A program made the position numbers and the translations under genes. The notes under the pieces were generated by a model. It saw nothing but the letters and a program-made list of their open reading frames with translations. It was not told the origin of the DNA and did no database searches. A DNA stretch of 64,000 nucleotides from Methylobacter sp. GTDB taxonomy: Bacteria; Pseudomonadota; Gammaproteobacteria; Methylococcales; Methylomonadaceae. Within the stretch, counting starts at the first letter, position 1. Each line of letters begins with the position of its first letter. Of the stretch, positions 25,675-35,161 are shown piece by piece. The stretch is from positions 1-64,000 of the forward strand of contig JAURZV010000052.1 of NCBI GenBank assembly GCA_030653175.1, in the 5' to 3' direction.

Positions 25675-26966
25675 TGAATAATCATAATAGGAAAATTTCG
25701 GTTGTTGGTTTGGGCTATGTTGGTTTGCCTGTAGCGGTAGAGTTTGGGAAAACTCGACAAGTGATTGGATTTGATATTAATTCAATACGAATCGATGAAT
25801 TAAAGCAAGGTGTAGAGCGAACAAACGAGGTTGAGGCATCTGATTTGGTTGCAACAGATATTTTATATACTTGTGATGCTAATGATTTGAAAAAAGCGGA
25901 TTTTCATATTATTGCAGTTCCCACTCCTGTCAATAATGCTAAACAGCCAGATTTATCGCCTGTCATTAATGCTTCAAGAACAGTTGGTAAGCAACTTAAA
26001 AAAGGGGATATTGTTGTTTATGAATCAACAGTTTATCCGGGAGCAACTGAGGAAGATTGTATTCCTATTTTGGAACAGGAATCGGGGTTAAAATGGCGCC
26101 TTGATTTTAATGTCGGATACTCGCCAGAACGCATTAATCCAGGTGATAAAGTTCATACTTTTAAAACAATTACCAAAATCGTATCTGGGGATACGCCGGA
26201 GACATTAGAGATTGTAGCTGCTGTTTATGAATCAGTAGTGAAAGCCGGGGTGCATAGAGCTCCAACAATCAAAGTAGCAGAAGCTGCGAAAGTAATTGAA
26301 AATACTCAAAGGGATTTAAATATTTCCTTAATGAATGAATTATCGTTGATTTTCAATAAAATGGAAATTGATACTAGGGATGTATTGGCGGCGGCATCGT
26401 CAAAATGGAATTTTTTACCTTTTGATCCAGGCTTAGTTGGCGGCCATTGTATAGGTGTGGATCCTTATTATTTAACCTACAAAGCGTCAATATTAGGCTA
26501 TACTCCTCAGGTCATTTTGTCAGGACGCGGTATCAATGACAGCATGGGTAGTTTTATCGCAACCCAGATAGTAAAAGAGCTCATCAAGGATGGAATATGT
26601 GTTAAAGGAAGCGTAGTCACTGTTTTAGGCTTTACCTTTAAAGAAAACGTTCCTGATATAAGAAATACGCGAGTCATTGATATAGTCAGAGAGTTATTGG
26701 ATTATGGCATAAACGTACAGGTGTTTGATCCAATGGCTGATATTCATGAAATAAAGGAAGAGTATGACATTGAGTTATTGGCGAATGAAGATAAATTGAA
26801 ATCTGCCCATGCTATATTGTTCGCAGTGCCGCATCAATATTTTATGGAGAAAGATTGGTCTTATATGGCAGGTTTATTGGAAAATAGAACCGGTATAGTT
26901 CTTGATATTAAAGCTAAACTAGACAGAAATAAGGTTCCGAAAGGAATTAGACTTTGGAGGCTTTAA
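25674..26966 (+). CDS. tviB: TviB/WbpA-like UDP-N-acetylhexosamine 6-dehydrogenase
   Basis: An NAD-dependent nucleotide-sugar dehydrogenase that converts a UDP-sugar (probably UDP-GlcNAc or UDP-GalNAc) to the uronic acid. The N-terminal Rossmann fold has Gly-Leu-Gly-Tyr-Val-Gly-Leu-Pro, the central part carries Tyr-Ser-Pro-Glu-Arg-Ile-Asn-Pro-Gly-Asp, the catalytic Cys lies in Gly-Gly-His-Cys-Ile-Gly-Val-Asp-Pro-Tyr-Tyr, and the C-terminal half is a second Rossmann domain. His after Gly-Gly is the pattern of the TviB/WbpO branch. ATG overlaps the preceding TGA; a TTG three bases earlier is possible. Confidence 0.87.
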   Translation: MNNHNRKISVVGLGYVGLPVAVEFGKTRQVIGFDINSIRIDELKQGVERTNEVEASDLVATDILYTCDANDLKKADFHIIAVPTPVNNAKQPDLSPVINASRTVGKQLKKGDIVVYESTVYPGATEEDCIPILEQESGLKWRLDFNVGYSPERINPGDKVHTFKTITKIVSGDTPETLEIVAAVYESVVKAGVHRAPTIKVAEAAKVIENTQRDLNISLMNELSLIFNKMEIDTRDVLAAASSKWNFLPFDPGLVGGHCIGVDPYYLTYKASILGYTPQVILSGRGINDSMGSFIATQIVKELIKDGICVKGSVVTVLGFTFKENVPDIRNTRVIDIVRELLDYGINVQVFDPMADIHEIKEEYDIELLANEDKLKSAHAILFAVPHQYFMEKDWSYMAGLLENRTGIVLDIKAKLDRNKVPKGIRLWRL

Positions 26967-27040
26967 TAAATTAGTAGTTAAGTTGTGCTGAAAGATATCG
27001 CGCTGAATTTATGTAATATTCAAATGCTGAGGTGAATGTG

Positions 27041-27730
27041 GTGAGATTTTTAAAGACAATAAAATTAGCGTTTCCTTTGCTTATTTTGTTAATACCAGGG
27101 TGCGGCTATCCACCGCTGGGCGAAGATATGGCAGTTCCTTCAGACTATACTTACATTATTGGTCCTGGTGATCAAGTGCAGATCTTTGTGTGGGGAAACC
27201 CTGATATCTCGACGACAGCAATAGTAAGGCCTGATGGGAAAATTACTATACCCTTAGCCGAGGATCTATTGGCGAGTGGCAAAACACCGTCCGAATTAGC
27301 TAGAGTGATGGAGAAACAGCTGGAGAAATATGTCAGAGATCCGCAAGTTGTTATCATGGTGGCTGGGTTTCAGGGCGTTTTTACTCAGCAGGTTAGAATT
27401 GTTGGTCAGCTGAGTGGCGGCGGGAGCTCAGGCGGAGGTGGCGGCACTAGCGGCACTAGCGGCGGAGTTGGTACTAGTGGGGGAGGAGCTGGTTTTTCTG
27501 CTAAGGCATTTCCGTATAAGAAAGATATGACATTGCTTGATTTGATGATCCAAGTCGGTGGGTTGGGACAATATGCGGATGGCAATAGAGCGAGTATTGT
27601 CCGCATTATCAATGGTGAGAATCAACAGTTTGGTATTAAAATTAATGATTTGATTAACAAAGGCAATCTTGCGGCGAATGTAAAAATTCTGCCCGGAGAT
27701 ATTGTGATTATTCCCGAAGCATTTTTTTAG
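27041..27730 (+). CDS. Wza-like EPS export lipoprotein (XrtA-associated)
   Basis: An outer-membrane polysaccharide export protein. A short hydrophobic leader ends in Ile-Pro-Gly-Cys (Cys21 from this start), then the polysaccharide-export domain has Tyr-Ile-Ile-Gly-Pro-Gly-Asp-Gln-Val-Gln-Ile and Val-Arg-Pro-Asp-Gly-Lys-Ile-Thr-Ile-Pro. A SLBB-like second domain follows with Met-Thr-Leu-Leu-Asp-Leu-Met-Ile-Gln-Val-Gly-Gly-Leu. Between them, about residues 126-151, is an extraordinary run of Gly/Ser/Thr. GTG 27041 has TGAGG about ten bases upstream; GTG 27032 and 27038 are alternatives. It opens the classic export block of XrtA loci. Confidence 0.85.
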   Translation: MRFLKTIKLAFPLLILLIPGCGYPPLGEDMAVPSDYTYIIGPGDQVQIFVWGNPDISTTAIVRPDGKITIPLAEDLLASGKTPSELARVMEKQLEKYVRDPQVVIMVAGFQGVFTQQVRIVGQLSGGGSSGGGGGTSGTSGGVGTSGGGAGFSAKAFPYKKDMTLLDLMIQVGGLGQYADGNRASIVRIINGENQQFGIKINDLINKGNLAANVKILPGDIVIIPEAFF

Positions 27731-27763
27731 TATTAAATATATCTATACGTCCGTGTTAATACT

Positions 27764-27866
27764 ACTCCCCTATTCTGAGAGCATTCAACTTCGTAAATAA
27801 CGGAAAGTCATGAACATCAATAGGTAAAGTTTTACAAAAGATACGATTTTTCACTCAGATTGGAGT
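27764..27866 (+). repeat. MITE-like element, copy 5 (shorter subtype)
   Basis: About 103 bp between the Wza-like gene and the chain-length gene. The ends have decayed (ACTCCCCTATTCTGAG on the left, ATTGGAGT on the right), but ACGATTTTTCACTCAG is shared exactly with the copy at 4548-4654. It interrupts an otherwise tight operon, leaving a 209-bp gap. Confidence 0.7.
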
Positions 27867-27939
27867 GGTGAGTAGAATAGTCATTTTCAATGAAAAGTGC
27901 ATCAGTGTATTTATATTAAATTAAGGTAATTAAAGTAAT

Positions 27940-29514
27940 ATGCAAGATCAGTTAGCACAACTTTTTTATTATGCAAAGGGCGCATTAAGATACAAATGGT
28001 TAGCCTTGATTGTTGCTTGGCTAGTTTGTTTAGGCGGCTGGTTATTTGTATTTGCTATGCCTAATAAATATGCTTCTGAAGCCAAGGTTCATGTTGAAAC
28101 AAAAACCATGTTACAGCCCTTGCTGCGTGGAATGACTATTCAATCTGATACTGCTGGATTGCTGCGTATTATGCAGGTATTGATGTTTACACGGAACAAT
28201 ATTGAACAAATTATTAAGATGTCGGATTTAAATAAACAATCCGATACGATCGATCAATCAGCCCTTATTGAAAAGTTGAAAAAGGACATTAAAATTGAAG
28301 GAGGGCGAGATGATATATTTACTATAAAATATGAAGCAACATCCGCCACTTTGGCCAAAAATGTTGTTCAAGCGGTATTAACTGTTTTTTCGGAACAAAC
28401 GCATCAATCTACCCTGGCCGGTACAGATGTTGCCAAAAAATTTATAGACGATCAAATTCAAGAATATGAAACTCGATTAAGAAATGCAGAACAAGCCAAA
28501 GAAAATTTTAAGCGCGCTAATTTAGGATTATTGCCTGGAGAAGGAGGGGGGCATGTTACTCAAGCTCAAAGCGCAGCAAGTCTTCTTGACGATGCTAAAT
28601 TGCAGCTAAGCGAGGCGCTGTCTCGACAAAAAGCACTCACAGAGCAATTAAATGGTATAAAGGATTCTGATGAAGACTGGGCTGTTGCGGATTTTGGTGG
28701 TGATTTAACAGAAGAAGATAGCAGAATAGAAGCGCTTAATTTAAGGAAAAAGGAGCTTTTAGTTAGATTTACTGAAAATCATCCTGAGATTGTATCGATT
28801 AATAATACAATTAAAGGGTTGGAAGAGGTCAAACAAAAAACGGAAAAGAAGGGTGCGATTGATGACATGTTTGTTAAACCTAATGTAATGGCCAATCCCT
28901 ATGTTCAAACAGTGAAAGTTGCTCTAAATGAGGCGGATGCAGCCGTGGCATCTGCTAAGGCGCGTGTTGATGAATTAAAGATATGCGTTGAAAAAATTGG
29001 AGAAGAGATGCAATCCAGGTTGGCTGTTGAAACAGGGTTGCAAAACCTAAATAGAGATTATGATTCTATAAAAAAGAATTATGAGCAGTTACTTGAAAGC
29101 AGGGAACAAGCGAGCATGTCTGAGAAAGTTGATGATCAGGCTGAGGCGCTAAAATTTAAAATTGCAGATGCTCCAAATGTTCCGTTAAAGCCCTCATCTC
29201 CTAAGCGGATGTATTTTTATTCCGGATTGCTTGTAGTCGGCTTTATTTTTGGGTTTAGTCTATCATTATTATTATATATGACCAAACCAACTATTATGTC
29301 AGCCTCGCAACTCGGACAGATAACTGGACTTCCAGTTCTAGGTGGGGTTTCTATAAAAAATAACTCTATCGAATTATCGAAAAATAAAAATGAAATTGTT
29401 CGATATTATTGTGCAGTGCTGGGGCTTGTGTTGATTTATCTTGGATTTATGACTGTTGAGGCTTTGGAGATAAATTTTACTAGTATTGCTGGCTTATTGC
29501 ATCGGATTACTTAA
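27940..29514 (+). CDS. EPS chain-length determinant protein (XrtA-associated, Wzz/GumC-like)
   Basis: A polysaccharide co-polymerase of 524 residues. Membrane segment 1 is about residues 20-36, a periplasmic coiled-coil domain covers about 40-415 (long Lys/Glu/Gln/Ala helices with Leu-Arg-Asn-Ala-Glu-Gln-Ala-Lys-Glu), and a second membrane segment at about 427-447 is preceded by the Pro-rich Pro-Leu-Lys-Pro-Ser-Ser-Pro-Lys-Arg typical of Wzz. A third hydrophobic stretch lies near 485-505. No kinase domain is fused; the partner kinase is the next gene. It sets EPS chain length at the inner membrane. Confidence 0.85.
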   Translation: MQDQLAQLFYYAKGALRYKWLALIVAWLVCLGGWLFVFAMPNKYASEAKVHVETKTMLQPLLRGMTIQSDTAGLLRIMQVLMFTRNNIEQIIKMSDLNKQSDTIDQSALIEKLKKDIKIEGGRDDIFTIKYEATSATLAKNVVQAVLTVFSEQTHQSTLAGTDVAKKFIDDQIQEYETRLRNAEQAKENFKRANLGLLPGEGGGHVTQAQSAASLLDDAKLQLSEALSRQKALTEQLNGIKDSDEDWAVADFGGDLTEEDSRIEALNLRKKELLVRFTENHPEIVSINNTIKGLEEVKQKTEKKGAIDDMFVKPNVMANPYVQTVKVALNEADAAVASAKARVDELKICVEKIGEEMQSRLAVETGLQNLNRDYDSIKKNYEQLLESREQASMSEKVDDQAEALKFKIADAPNVPLKPSSPKRMYFYSGLLVVGFIFGFSLSLLLYMTKPTIMSASQLGQITGLPVLGGVSIKNNSIELSKNKNEIVRYYCAVLGLVLIYLGFMTVEALEINFTSIAGLLHRIT

Positions 29515-29536
29515 AAAGTATCATATAGAGGAATAG

Positions 29537-30454
29537 ATGAGCATCATTGAAAGAGCTTTAAATAAAGCCAAAGATGAAAGGCAAAAATCAGGTAATTCGA
29601 CTGATTCTCCCAATGAAATTGAAAATAATTTAAGCAATCAGGATAGTTGTTCGTTAAGTACCTCGGCGTCTACGACTGAATTAATGGGTGCTTCCGGAAA
29701 AGAAGAGCGGTCGAATGGCGCGAAAGAAATTGAATATATTGATTGGGAAGCATTGGCTGAACTAGGATTTGTAACGCCTGCCAGTAATACAAATACGCAA
29801 GCAGTAGAGGAATACAGAAATATCAAAAGACCATTGATTAATAATGCCTTCGGGATTGGGAGTGTTGGCATTAATCGATCTAATCTTATTTTGATAACTA
29901 GCAGTATTCCTGGAGAAGGGAAAACATTTACTGCCATTAATCTTGCTTTAAGTATTGCAAATGAGCGAGATAAAAAAGTTTTATTGATTGATGCCGATGT
30001 CGCGCGCCCATCTGTTTCAAAGACGTTGGGAATTAAGTCATCGCCCGGATTGATAGAGTATCTGGAAGGCCAGAATGTTGAGTTTTCAGATATAGTGTTA
30101 AAGACAAATATGCCAGGGCTTAGTGTAATTCCTGCAGGTAAGCAACACAAACATTCTACTGAGCTATTAACTAGCAATAGAATGATTCTATTGGCACAAG
30201 AGTTAAGCAATAGATACCCTGATAGAATGGTTATATTTGATTCTCCTCCATTGCTAGCGGCCACTCAAGGTGAGGTTCTGGCGGGTTTGGTTGGACAGGT
30301 AATATTGGTTGTAGAGGCTGAAAAAACACCACAAAGTATGATAATGGCCTCAGTTAATAAATTGGTGTTTTGCGATGTCGTTTTAGTATTGCTTAATAAA
30401 ACGCAAAAGAATGTAGACGCAAACCATTATGGATATGGATTGTATGGGTATTGA
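29537..30454 (+). CDS. EPS tyrosine autokinase (XrtA-associated, BY-kinase)
   Basis: A cytoplasmic bacterial tyrosine kinase of 305 residues. Walker A is Ser-Ile-Pro-Gly-Glu-Gly-Lys-Thr-Phe (about 126-134), Walker A' Leu-Leu-Ile-Asp-Ala-Asp-Val-Ala-Arg-Pro (about 151-160), and Walker B Met-Val-Ile-Phe-Asp-Ser-Pro-Pro. The C-terminus His-Tyr-Gly-Tyr-Gly-Leu-Tyr-Gly-Tyr has four Tyr, the autophosphorylation cluster. It controls the chain-length protein encoded upstream. Its end overlaps the next gene by 26 bases. Confidence 0.88.
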   Translation: MSIIERALNKAKDERQKSGNSTDSPNEIENNLSNQDSCSLSTSASTTELMGASGKEERSNGAKEIEYIDWEALAELGFVTPASNTNTQAVEEYRNIKRPLINNAFGIGSVGINRSNLILITSSIPGEGKTFTAINLALSIANERDKKVLLIDADVARPSVSKTLGIKSSPGLIEYLEGQNVEFSDIVLKTNMPGLSVIPAGKQHKHSTELLTSNRMILLAQELSNRYPDRMVIFDSPPLLAATQGEVLAGLVGQVILVVEAEKTPQSMIMASVNKLVFCDVVLVLLNKTQKNVDANHYGYGLYGY

Positions 30455-32060
30455 TGTTGTTTTTGTAAAAAGGCGAGTATTTAATGCATTCTCCTTGTCT
30501 ATCAGGTATATAGGTATTGTTTATCTGCTTAGTTATCACGAACAGGTATATGCATTTAATGTAACAATGAGACCCTCTGTTTCTACGCAAGAAATTTATT
30601 CTGATAATATTAATCTGTTGCAGTCAGGAAATGAAAAGAGTGCGTTTGTTACTGAAGTGAGTCCTGGCATTTCAATCATAGGTCGATCTGCACGATCGAC
30701 TCTGAATCTAAATTACAGAATGCAGAATTTATATAATGCTGGTGGAAATAATGGTATCAAGATAGCGAATCAATTGCAGTATAATTCTCATAATACCTTT
30801 ATTCCAAATAGATTATTTTTAGATTCACATAGCTCGATTAGCCAGCAAAATATCAATAGTAGCCAAGTCGCTAATGACAATATCTCAGGGTCTGGTAATA
30901 GCACTAATGTGTCTACTTTTGGCGTGTCACCGTATTGGACTCCTCGTTTCGGCAATTATGCTAATGGCAGCCTTAGGCTTAATTTCGATACAGTAACAAC
31001 TGATTCATCTTCAAACAATAATTCTAATTCATCATTGAATGCAATTTCAGACACCGTAAATCTTGCGGAAATAATTCAACTAAACAGTGGCTCTGAATTT
31101 CAGCGTATTAAATGGAATCTATCTCACAATAATACTGAAAATTACAGACTGGGGAGCGATGATGTCAAATTTCAAAATACAGATGCGATAGTGAGAACTT
31201 ATTTAAATCAATATTTCAATGTCTTTGCACGGGGAGGCTATAGTAAAAACAGTTTCCAGTCTACGACCACTACTAACAAAAATGGCTTGTTTTATACTTT
31301 TGGCGGGCAATGGAAACCCAGTCAATATTATAGTATTGAGGCAGGAGCCGGTAACAATAGCTATGTAACTGTCGCTATTTCACCTATGCAGCGGCTAAAC
31401 TGGATTACAACTTTTAGAAACAATTCTATCGGTTTAAATTCAGGAAAAACGTGGCAAACAGCATTAAAATACCGAACAAGACAATCAACTTGGGCATTGA
31501 CCCATGATAATGACACTATCACAGTACAGGAAATTTTATTGCAACAACAGGTTTTTACCGTTCAGGATTCGTTCGGTAATGACATAATAGACCCAGTTAC
31601 GAATCAATCTGTGCAAAGAGCAATAAATCTTCCAACATTAACCAATGAAGTGATCGTTAGAAAAAAATGGGATTTTTCGGTTTCGTTTAATACAGGCAAA
31701 AGTATTATAGGTGCGAATGCTTATAATGAAGATAGGGTGTTTCAGACCAGCGGAAATAACCAGATAGTCAGAGGAGTAAGTGCGACATGGAATTGGCAGT
31801 TTGCAAGCAAAACGAGTGCTTATATACGCCCTTTGTGGCAGCAAACCGATAGAGGTATGGATATAAAAGATGATAGGTATGACATCTTAATCGGGGTAAA
31901 TAGATCAATCACCAGTCACATTAATGGCAAACTGGAATTTCGTCATGTGAATCAATCATCAGACAACAATGCAAATATAAATGCCTTTCAACCGTTAAAT
32001 TTAAATGCAAATAACTATCAAGAAAACCGAGCAACAGCCAGTTTATTTATGAGATATTAA
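30429..32060 (+). CDS. XrtA-locus outer-membrane beta-barrel protein
   Basis: A 543-residue protein rich in Asn, Ser, Thr, Tyr and alternating aromatic strands, ending in Thr-Ala-Ser-Leu-Phe-Met-Arg-Tyr, a C-terminal aromatic typical of outer-membrane barrels. It fits the uncharacterised outer-membrane family found at this spot in exosortase loci and may help EPS leave the cell. The signal peptide probably ends near residue 43 (Tyr-Ala-Phe). Several Met codons near the start (30429, 30435, 30444) make the exact start uncertain. The stop is two bases before the ATPase gene. Confidence 0.75.
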   Translation: MDMDCMGIDVVFVKRRVFNAFSLSIRYIGIVYLLSYHEQVYAFNVTMRPSVSTQEIYSDNINLLQSGNEKSAFVTEVSPGISIIGRSARSTLNLNYRMQNLYNAGGNNGIKIANQLQYNSHNTFIPNRLFLDSHSSISQQNINSSQVANDNISGSGNSTNVSTFGVSPYWTPRFGNYANGSLRLNFDTVTTDSSSNNNSNSSLNAISDTVNLAEIIQLNSGSEFQRIKWNLSHNNTENYRLGSDDVKFQNTDAIVRTYLNQYFNVFARGGYSKNSFQSTTTTNKNGLFYTFGGQWKPSQYYSIEAGAGNNSYVTVAISPMQRLNWITTFRNNSIGLNSGKTWQTALKYRTRQSTWALTHDNDTITVQEILLQQQVFTVQDSFGNDIIDPVTNQSVQRAINLPTLTNEVIVRKKWDFSVSFNTGKSIIGANAYNEDRVFQTSGNNQIVRGVSATWNWQFASKTSAYIRPLWQQTDRGMDIKDDRYDILIGVNRSITSHINGKLEFRHVNQSSDNNANINAFQPLNLNANNYQENRATASLFMRY

Positions 32061-32062
32061 CT

Positions 32063-33088
32063 ATGTATGATGGTTTCTATAATCTGAATAAAAAACCCTT
32101 TCAACTAAATGCCGATACTGATTTCTTTTTTAATAGCGAGGTACACAGAAGAGCATTAGCCTATATGCATTACGGGTTGAAGCAGGGCGAGGGGTTTGTT
32201 ATCGTCATAGGTAAACCAGGTACCGGCAAAACAATGCTTGTTAAAGAACTGGTTAAAAGTTTAAATGATGACAACATTACTATCGGTATTATGGTTTCCT
32301 CGCAAGTGGGGGCTGACGATCTGTTAAAAATTATATCGGCAACTTTTGGGCTTCCATACGATGGTGAGGATAAATCGACATTATTAACTAGAATCCAACG
32401 CTTTTTTATACAGCAGGCCAGGGACGGTAAAAGGATACTGATGATTGTCGATGAGGCCCAAAATCTTCCAAAAGATTCATTGGAAGAGCTGCGAATGTTG
32501 ACTAATTTTGAATTAGCCGGCAAATCTTTGTTTCAGATATTTCTAATAGGCCAGCCTGAATTGAGTGAAACGCTGTTTTTGCCGGAAATGGAACAACTAA
32601 GGCAGCGCATAGTAGCAACCTATCAACTAAAACCATTAAATGAAGAAGAAACTAAAAGTTATATCTTATTTCGTTTAGAAAAAGCTGGTTGGGCACAGAC
32701 ACCGCAATTTGATGGGGACGTTTTTACTGGTATCAGTAATTATACGCAAGGTATCCCAAGAAGGATAAATACATTATGTGACAGGGTCTTACTATTTGGT
32801 TATCTTGAAGAATTGGCGGTTATTGATTTAAGCGCGATTACTAAAGTGATTGCTGAAATTGAAGAAGAAACATCAATTGTGATTGATGAGTCTCATGATG
32901 TCTTATCAAGTTCGGCCGCTTTAACAATTGATACTAATGGGTCATTAGAGCAACGCATTGTTGCACTGGAAAAGATTGTTTTAAATTTGCAAAATACTTT
33001 GAATAAAGAGCGATCGTTATTACGTAAAGCAATCTTAATCCAGCTGGATATGGATGCTATTTATGACGAAGATTCAGGTCAAGGATAG
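32063..33088 (+). CDS. ExeA-like AAA ATPase (XrtA-associated)
   Basis: A 341-residue P-loop ATPase: Tyr-Asp-Gly-Phe-Tyr-Asn-Leu-Asn-Lys-Lys-Pro-Phe at the N-terminus, Walker A Gly-Lys-Pro-Gly-Thr-Gly-Lys-Thr (about 51-58), Walker B Ile-Leu-Met-Ile-Val-Asp-Glu-Ala-Gln (about 124-132), and sensor Ile-Gly-Gln-Pro-Glu-Leu. The C-terminal 60 residues form a predicted helix or coil not found in ExeA itself. It is a standard member of the XrtA EPS block, probably coupling ATP use to envelope assembly, though its precise role is not established. Confidence 0.83.
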   Translation: MYDGFYNLNKKPFQLNADTDFFFNSEVHRRALAYMHYGLKQGEGFVIVIGKPGTGKTMLVKELVKSLNDDNITIGIMVSSQVGADDLLKIISATFGLPYDGEDKSTLLTRIQRFFIQQARDGKRILMIVDEAQNLPKDSLEELRMLTNFELAGKSLFQIFLIGQPELSETLFLPEMEQLRQRIVATYQLKPLNEEETKSYILFRLEKAGWAQTPQFDGDVFTGISNYTQGIPRRINTLCDRVLLFGYLEELAVIDLSAITKVIAEIEEETSIVIDESHDVLSSSAALTIDTNGSLEQRIVALEKIVLNLQNTLNKERSLLRKAILIQLDMDAIYDEDSGQG

Positions 33089-33098
33089 GGAAAATACC

Positions 33099-34217
33099 AT
33101 GAAAAAAAAAACAATTGTTTGTGTGGTAGGCGCAAGGCCCAATTTTATGAAGATGGCGCCTATAATAAAAGAACTGAGGATATTAAAGGACTATGTAAAT
33201 CCTTATTTAGTTCATACTGGTCAGCATTACGATCAAGCAATGAAAGCCTCATTTTTCCAGCAGTTGGGTATCCCTGAGCCTGATATAGACTTAGGTGTTG
33301 GATCAGGTTCACATAGTGAGCAAACCGCCAATATTATGTTACGGTTTGAACCTGTGTTAGATAAAGTTAAGCCTTGCGCAGTGCTGGTTGTTGGCGACGT
33401 GAATTCAACAATTGCATGCAGTTTAGTTGCAGTTAAAAAACAAATTCCCATTCTTCATGTCGAGGCAGGCTTAAGAAGTCGGGACAGGGAAATGCCTGAG
33501 GAAATCAATCGTATTTTGACCGATCAGATTTCGGATAGGCTTTTTACAACAGAGAGAAGTGCAGAAAAAAATCTGATTGATGAAGGTATAGAAAGCGCTC
33601 GAATTCATTTTGTTGGTAATGTCATGATTGATTCATTACTGGCTAACCTGGAACAGGCTATTCCCTTCGCAGAAACGTTAAAAAGCTATCAGAAAATCAA
33701 TAGCATTCAGCAGGGGCATTATGCGCTGCTCACTATGCATAGGCCATCAAATGTGGATGATCCGCATATTTTAAAGGAACTGTTACAGAGCATCTTAGAG
33801 ATTAGCCAAAAGTTGCCTGTTATTTTTCCGATTCATCCCAGGACGCGTAATCGAATTGAGCAGGATGGCTTGTCAGATCTTGTTAATTCGGACAACATTA
33901 TCAGTTTGCCACCTGTTGGTTATTTACAGATGTTGGGGTTGATGAAGTCCGCAAAAATGGTCTTAACTGATTCCGGCGGTTTGCAGGAAGAAACCACATC
34001 ACTGGGCATTCCTTGCGTTACCCTGCGGGAAAATACGGAAAGACCCATAACTGTCGAACAAGGGACAAATACGATAGTGGGCACTGATCCGGAAAAAATT
34101 AAAGCCTGTGTAGATGATATATTGGCAACTGGCGGTAAATTAGGTCGAATTCCAGAGTATTGGGACGGTAAAGCGGCATTGCGAATTGTTGCAGACATTA
34201 AAAGACTCTATTTGTAA
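33099..34217 (+). CDS. wecB: UDP-N-acetylglucosamine 2-epimerase WecB
   Basis: A non-hydrolysing epimerase that makes UDP-ManNAc from UDP-GlcNAc. Family motifs: Val-Gly-Ala-Arg-Pro-Asn-Phe-Met-Lys-Met-Ala-Pro at the N-terminus, Thr-Gly-Gln-His-Tyr-Asp, His-Val-Glu-Ala-Gly-Leu-Arg-Ser, Met-Pro-Glu-Glu-Ile-Asn-Arg, and Thr-Asp-Ser-Gly-Gly-Leu-Gln-Glu-Glu-Thr. ATG 33099, with AAGGATAGGG about nine bases upstream, begins the family-like sequence; the longer frame overlapping the ATPase gene is unlikely. With the TviB-like dehydrogenase it suggests ManNAc- or HexNAc-uronic acids in the EPS. Confidence 0.92.
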   Translation: MKKKTIVCVVGARPNFMKMAPIIKELRILKDYVNPYLVHTGQHYDQAMKASFFQQLGIPEPDIDLGVGSGSHSEQTANIMLRFEPVLDKVKPCAVLVVGDVNSTIACSLVAVKKQIPILHVEAGLRSRDREMPEEINRILTDQISDRLFTTERSAEKNLIDEGIESARIHFVGNVMIDSLLANLEQAIPFAETLKSYQKINSIQQGHYALLTMHRPSNVDDPHILKELLQSILEISQKLPVIFPIHPRTRNRIEQDGLSDLVNSDNIISLPPVGYLQMLGLMKSAKMVLTDSGGLQEETTSLGIPCVTLRENTERPITVEQGTNTIVGTDPEKIKACVDDILATGGKLGRIPEYWDGKAALRIVADIKRLYL

Positions 34218-34234
34218 TTCAGGTTATATAACTT

Positions 34235-35089
34235 ATGTCTCAATCAAAAATAACCCAAAAAAATGCCATGACTGTTGATGTGGAGGATTATTTTCAAGTG
34301 TCCGCTTTTGAACCCTATATTACAAAATCGCAATGGGACATTCTGCCGCATAGAGTCGAGAGAAATACTCAGCGGATACTGGATATTTTTGAAGCTAGCG
34401 ATATAAAAGCCACTTTTTTCACCTTGGGTTGGGTCGCTGAACGGTATCCTGACTTGGTCATGAGGATTATAAAAGACGGTCACGAATTAGCGTGTCATGG
34501 TTATGAGCATATTAGAGTAACCGAACAGACGCCGGCTCAATTTCGTGAAGATGTTTCCAGAACAAAAAAAATACTGGAAGCATTGAGTGGTAAGGAAGTT
34601 AAAGGGTACCGAGCTGCCAGCTATTCAATAGGTGCAAAAAACTTATGGGCGCTGGATATTTTGCAAGAAGAAGGCTTTAAATACAGTTCCAGTATTTATC
34701 CAGTGAAGCATGACTTATACGGCATGCCGGATGCCCCGAGATTTATTTATGAGCCGATAAATAATCAGGATTTTAAAGAAATTCCAATTACTACAGTGAA
34801 GTTCGGAAGTAAAAATCTACCTTGTGGTGGTGGCGGTTTTTTCAGGTTTTATCCTTATGCCTTTTCGAAATGGGCGTTTGATCGGGTGAACAATAAAGAA
34901 AATCAGGCTGGTATTTTTTATTTTCATCCTTGGGAAATCGATCCGGAACAGCCTCGGCAACCAGGCTTAAGTTTAAAAACGCGAACCAGACACTATCTAA
35001 ATCTGCATCGAATGGAAAATAGAATAAAGAGACTTTTGGCGGATTTTAATTGGGATACTATGGAAAACGTATTTCTGAGTAATTCGTGA
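34235..35089 (+). CDS. XrtA-locus polysaccharide deacetylase
   Basis: A carbohydrate-esterase-4 (NodB-fold) protein of 284 residues. Met-Thr-Val-Asp-Val-Glu-Asp-Tyr-Phe-Gln is the metal-site Asp segment of the exosortase-linked deacetylase family; Ala-Cys-His-Gly-Tyr-Glu-His holds the two metal-binding His; Tyr-Arg-Ala-Ala-Ser-Tyr-Ser-Ile and Tyr-Phe-His-Pro-Trp-Glu are the later motifs. There is no signal peptide, so it would act on a cytoplasmic or membrane-facing intermediate. It removes N- or O-acetyl groups from the EPS. Confidence 0.87.
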   Translation: MSQSKITQKNAMTVDVEDYFQVSAFEPYITKSQWDILPHRVERNTQRILDIFEASDIKATFFTLGWVAERYPDLVMRIIKDGHELACHGYEHIRVTEQTPAQFREDVSRTKKILEALSGKEVKGYRAASYSIGAKNLWALDILQEEGFKYSSSIYPVKHDLYGMPDAPRFIYEPINNQDFKEIPITTVKFGSKNLPCGGGGFFRFYPYAFSKWAFDRVNNKENQAGIFYFHPWEIDPEQPRQPGLSLKTRTRHYLNLHRMENRIKRLLADFNWDTMENVFLSNS

Positions 35090-35161
35090 AATGCAAGCTA
35101 CGCAGCTAAACGTGCTTTGGTAATGGAAGCAAAAAACAAAACAAATAGGTAATTAAGAAGC

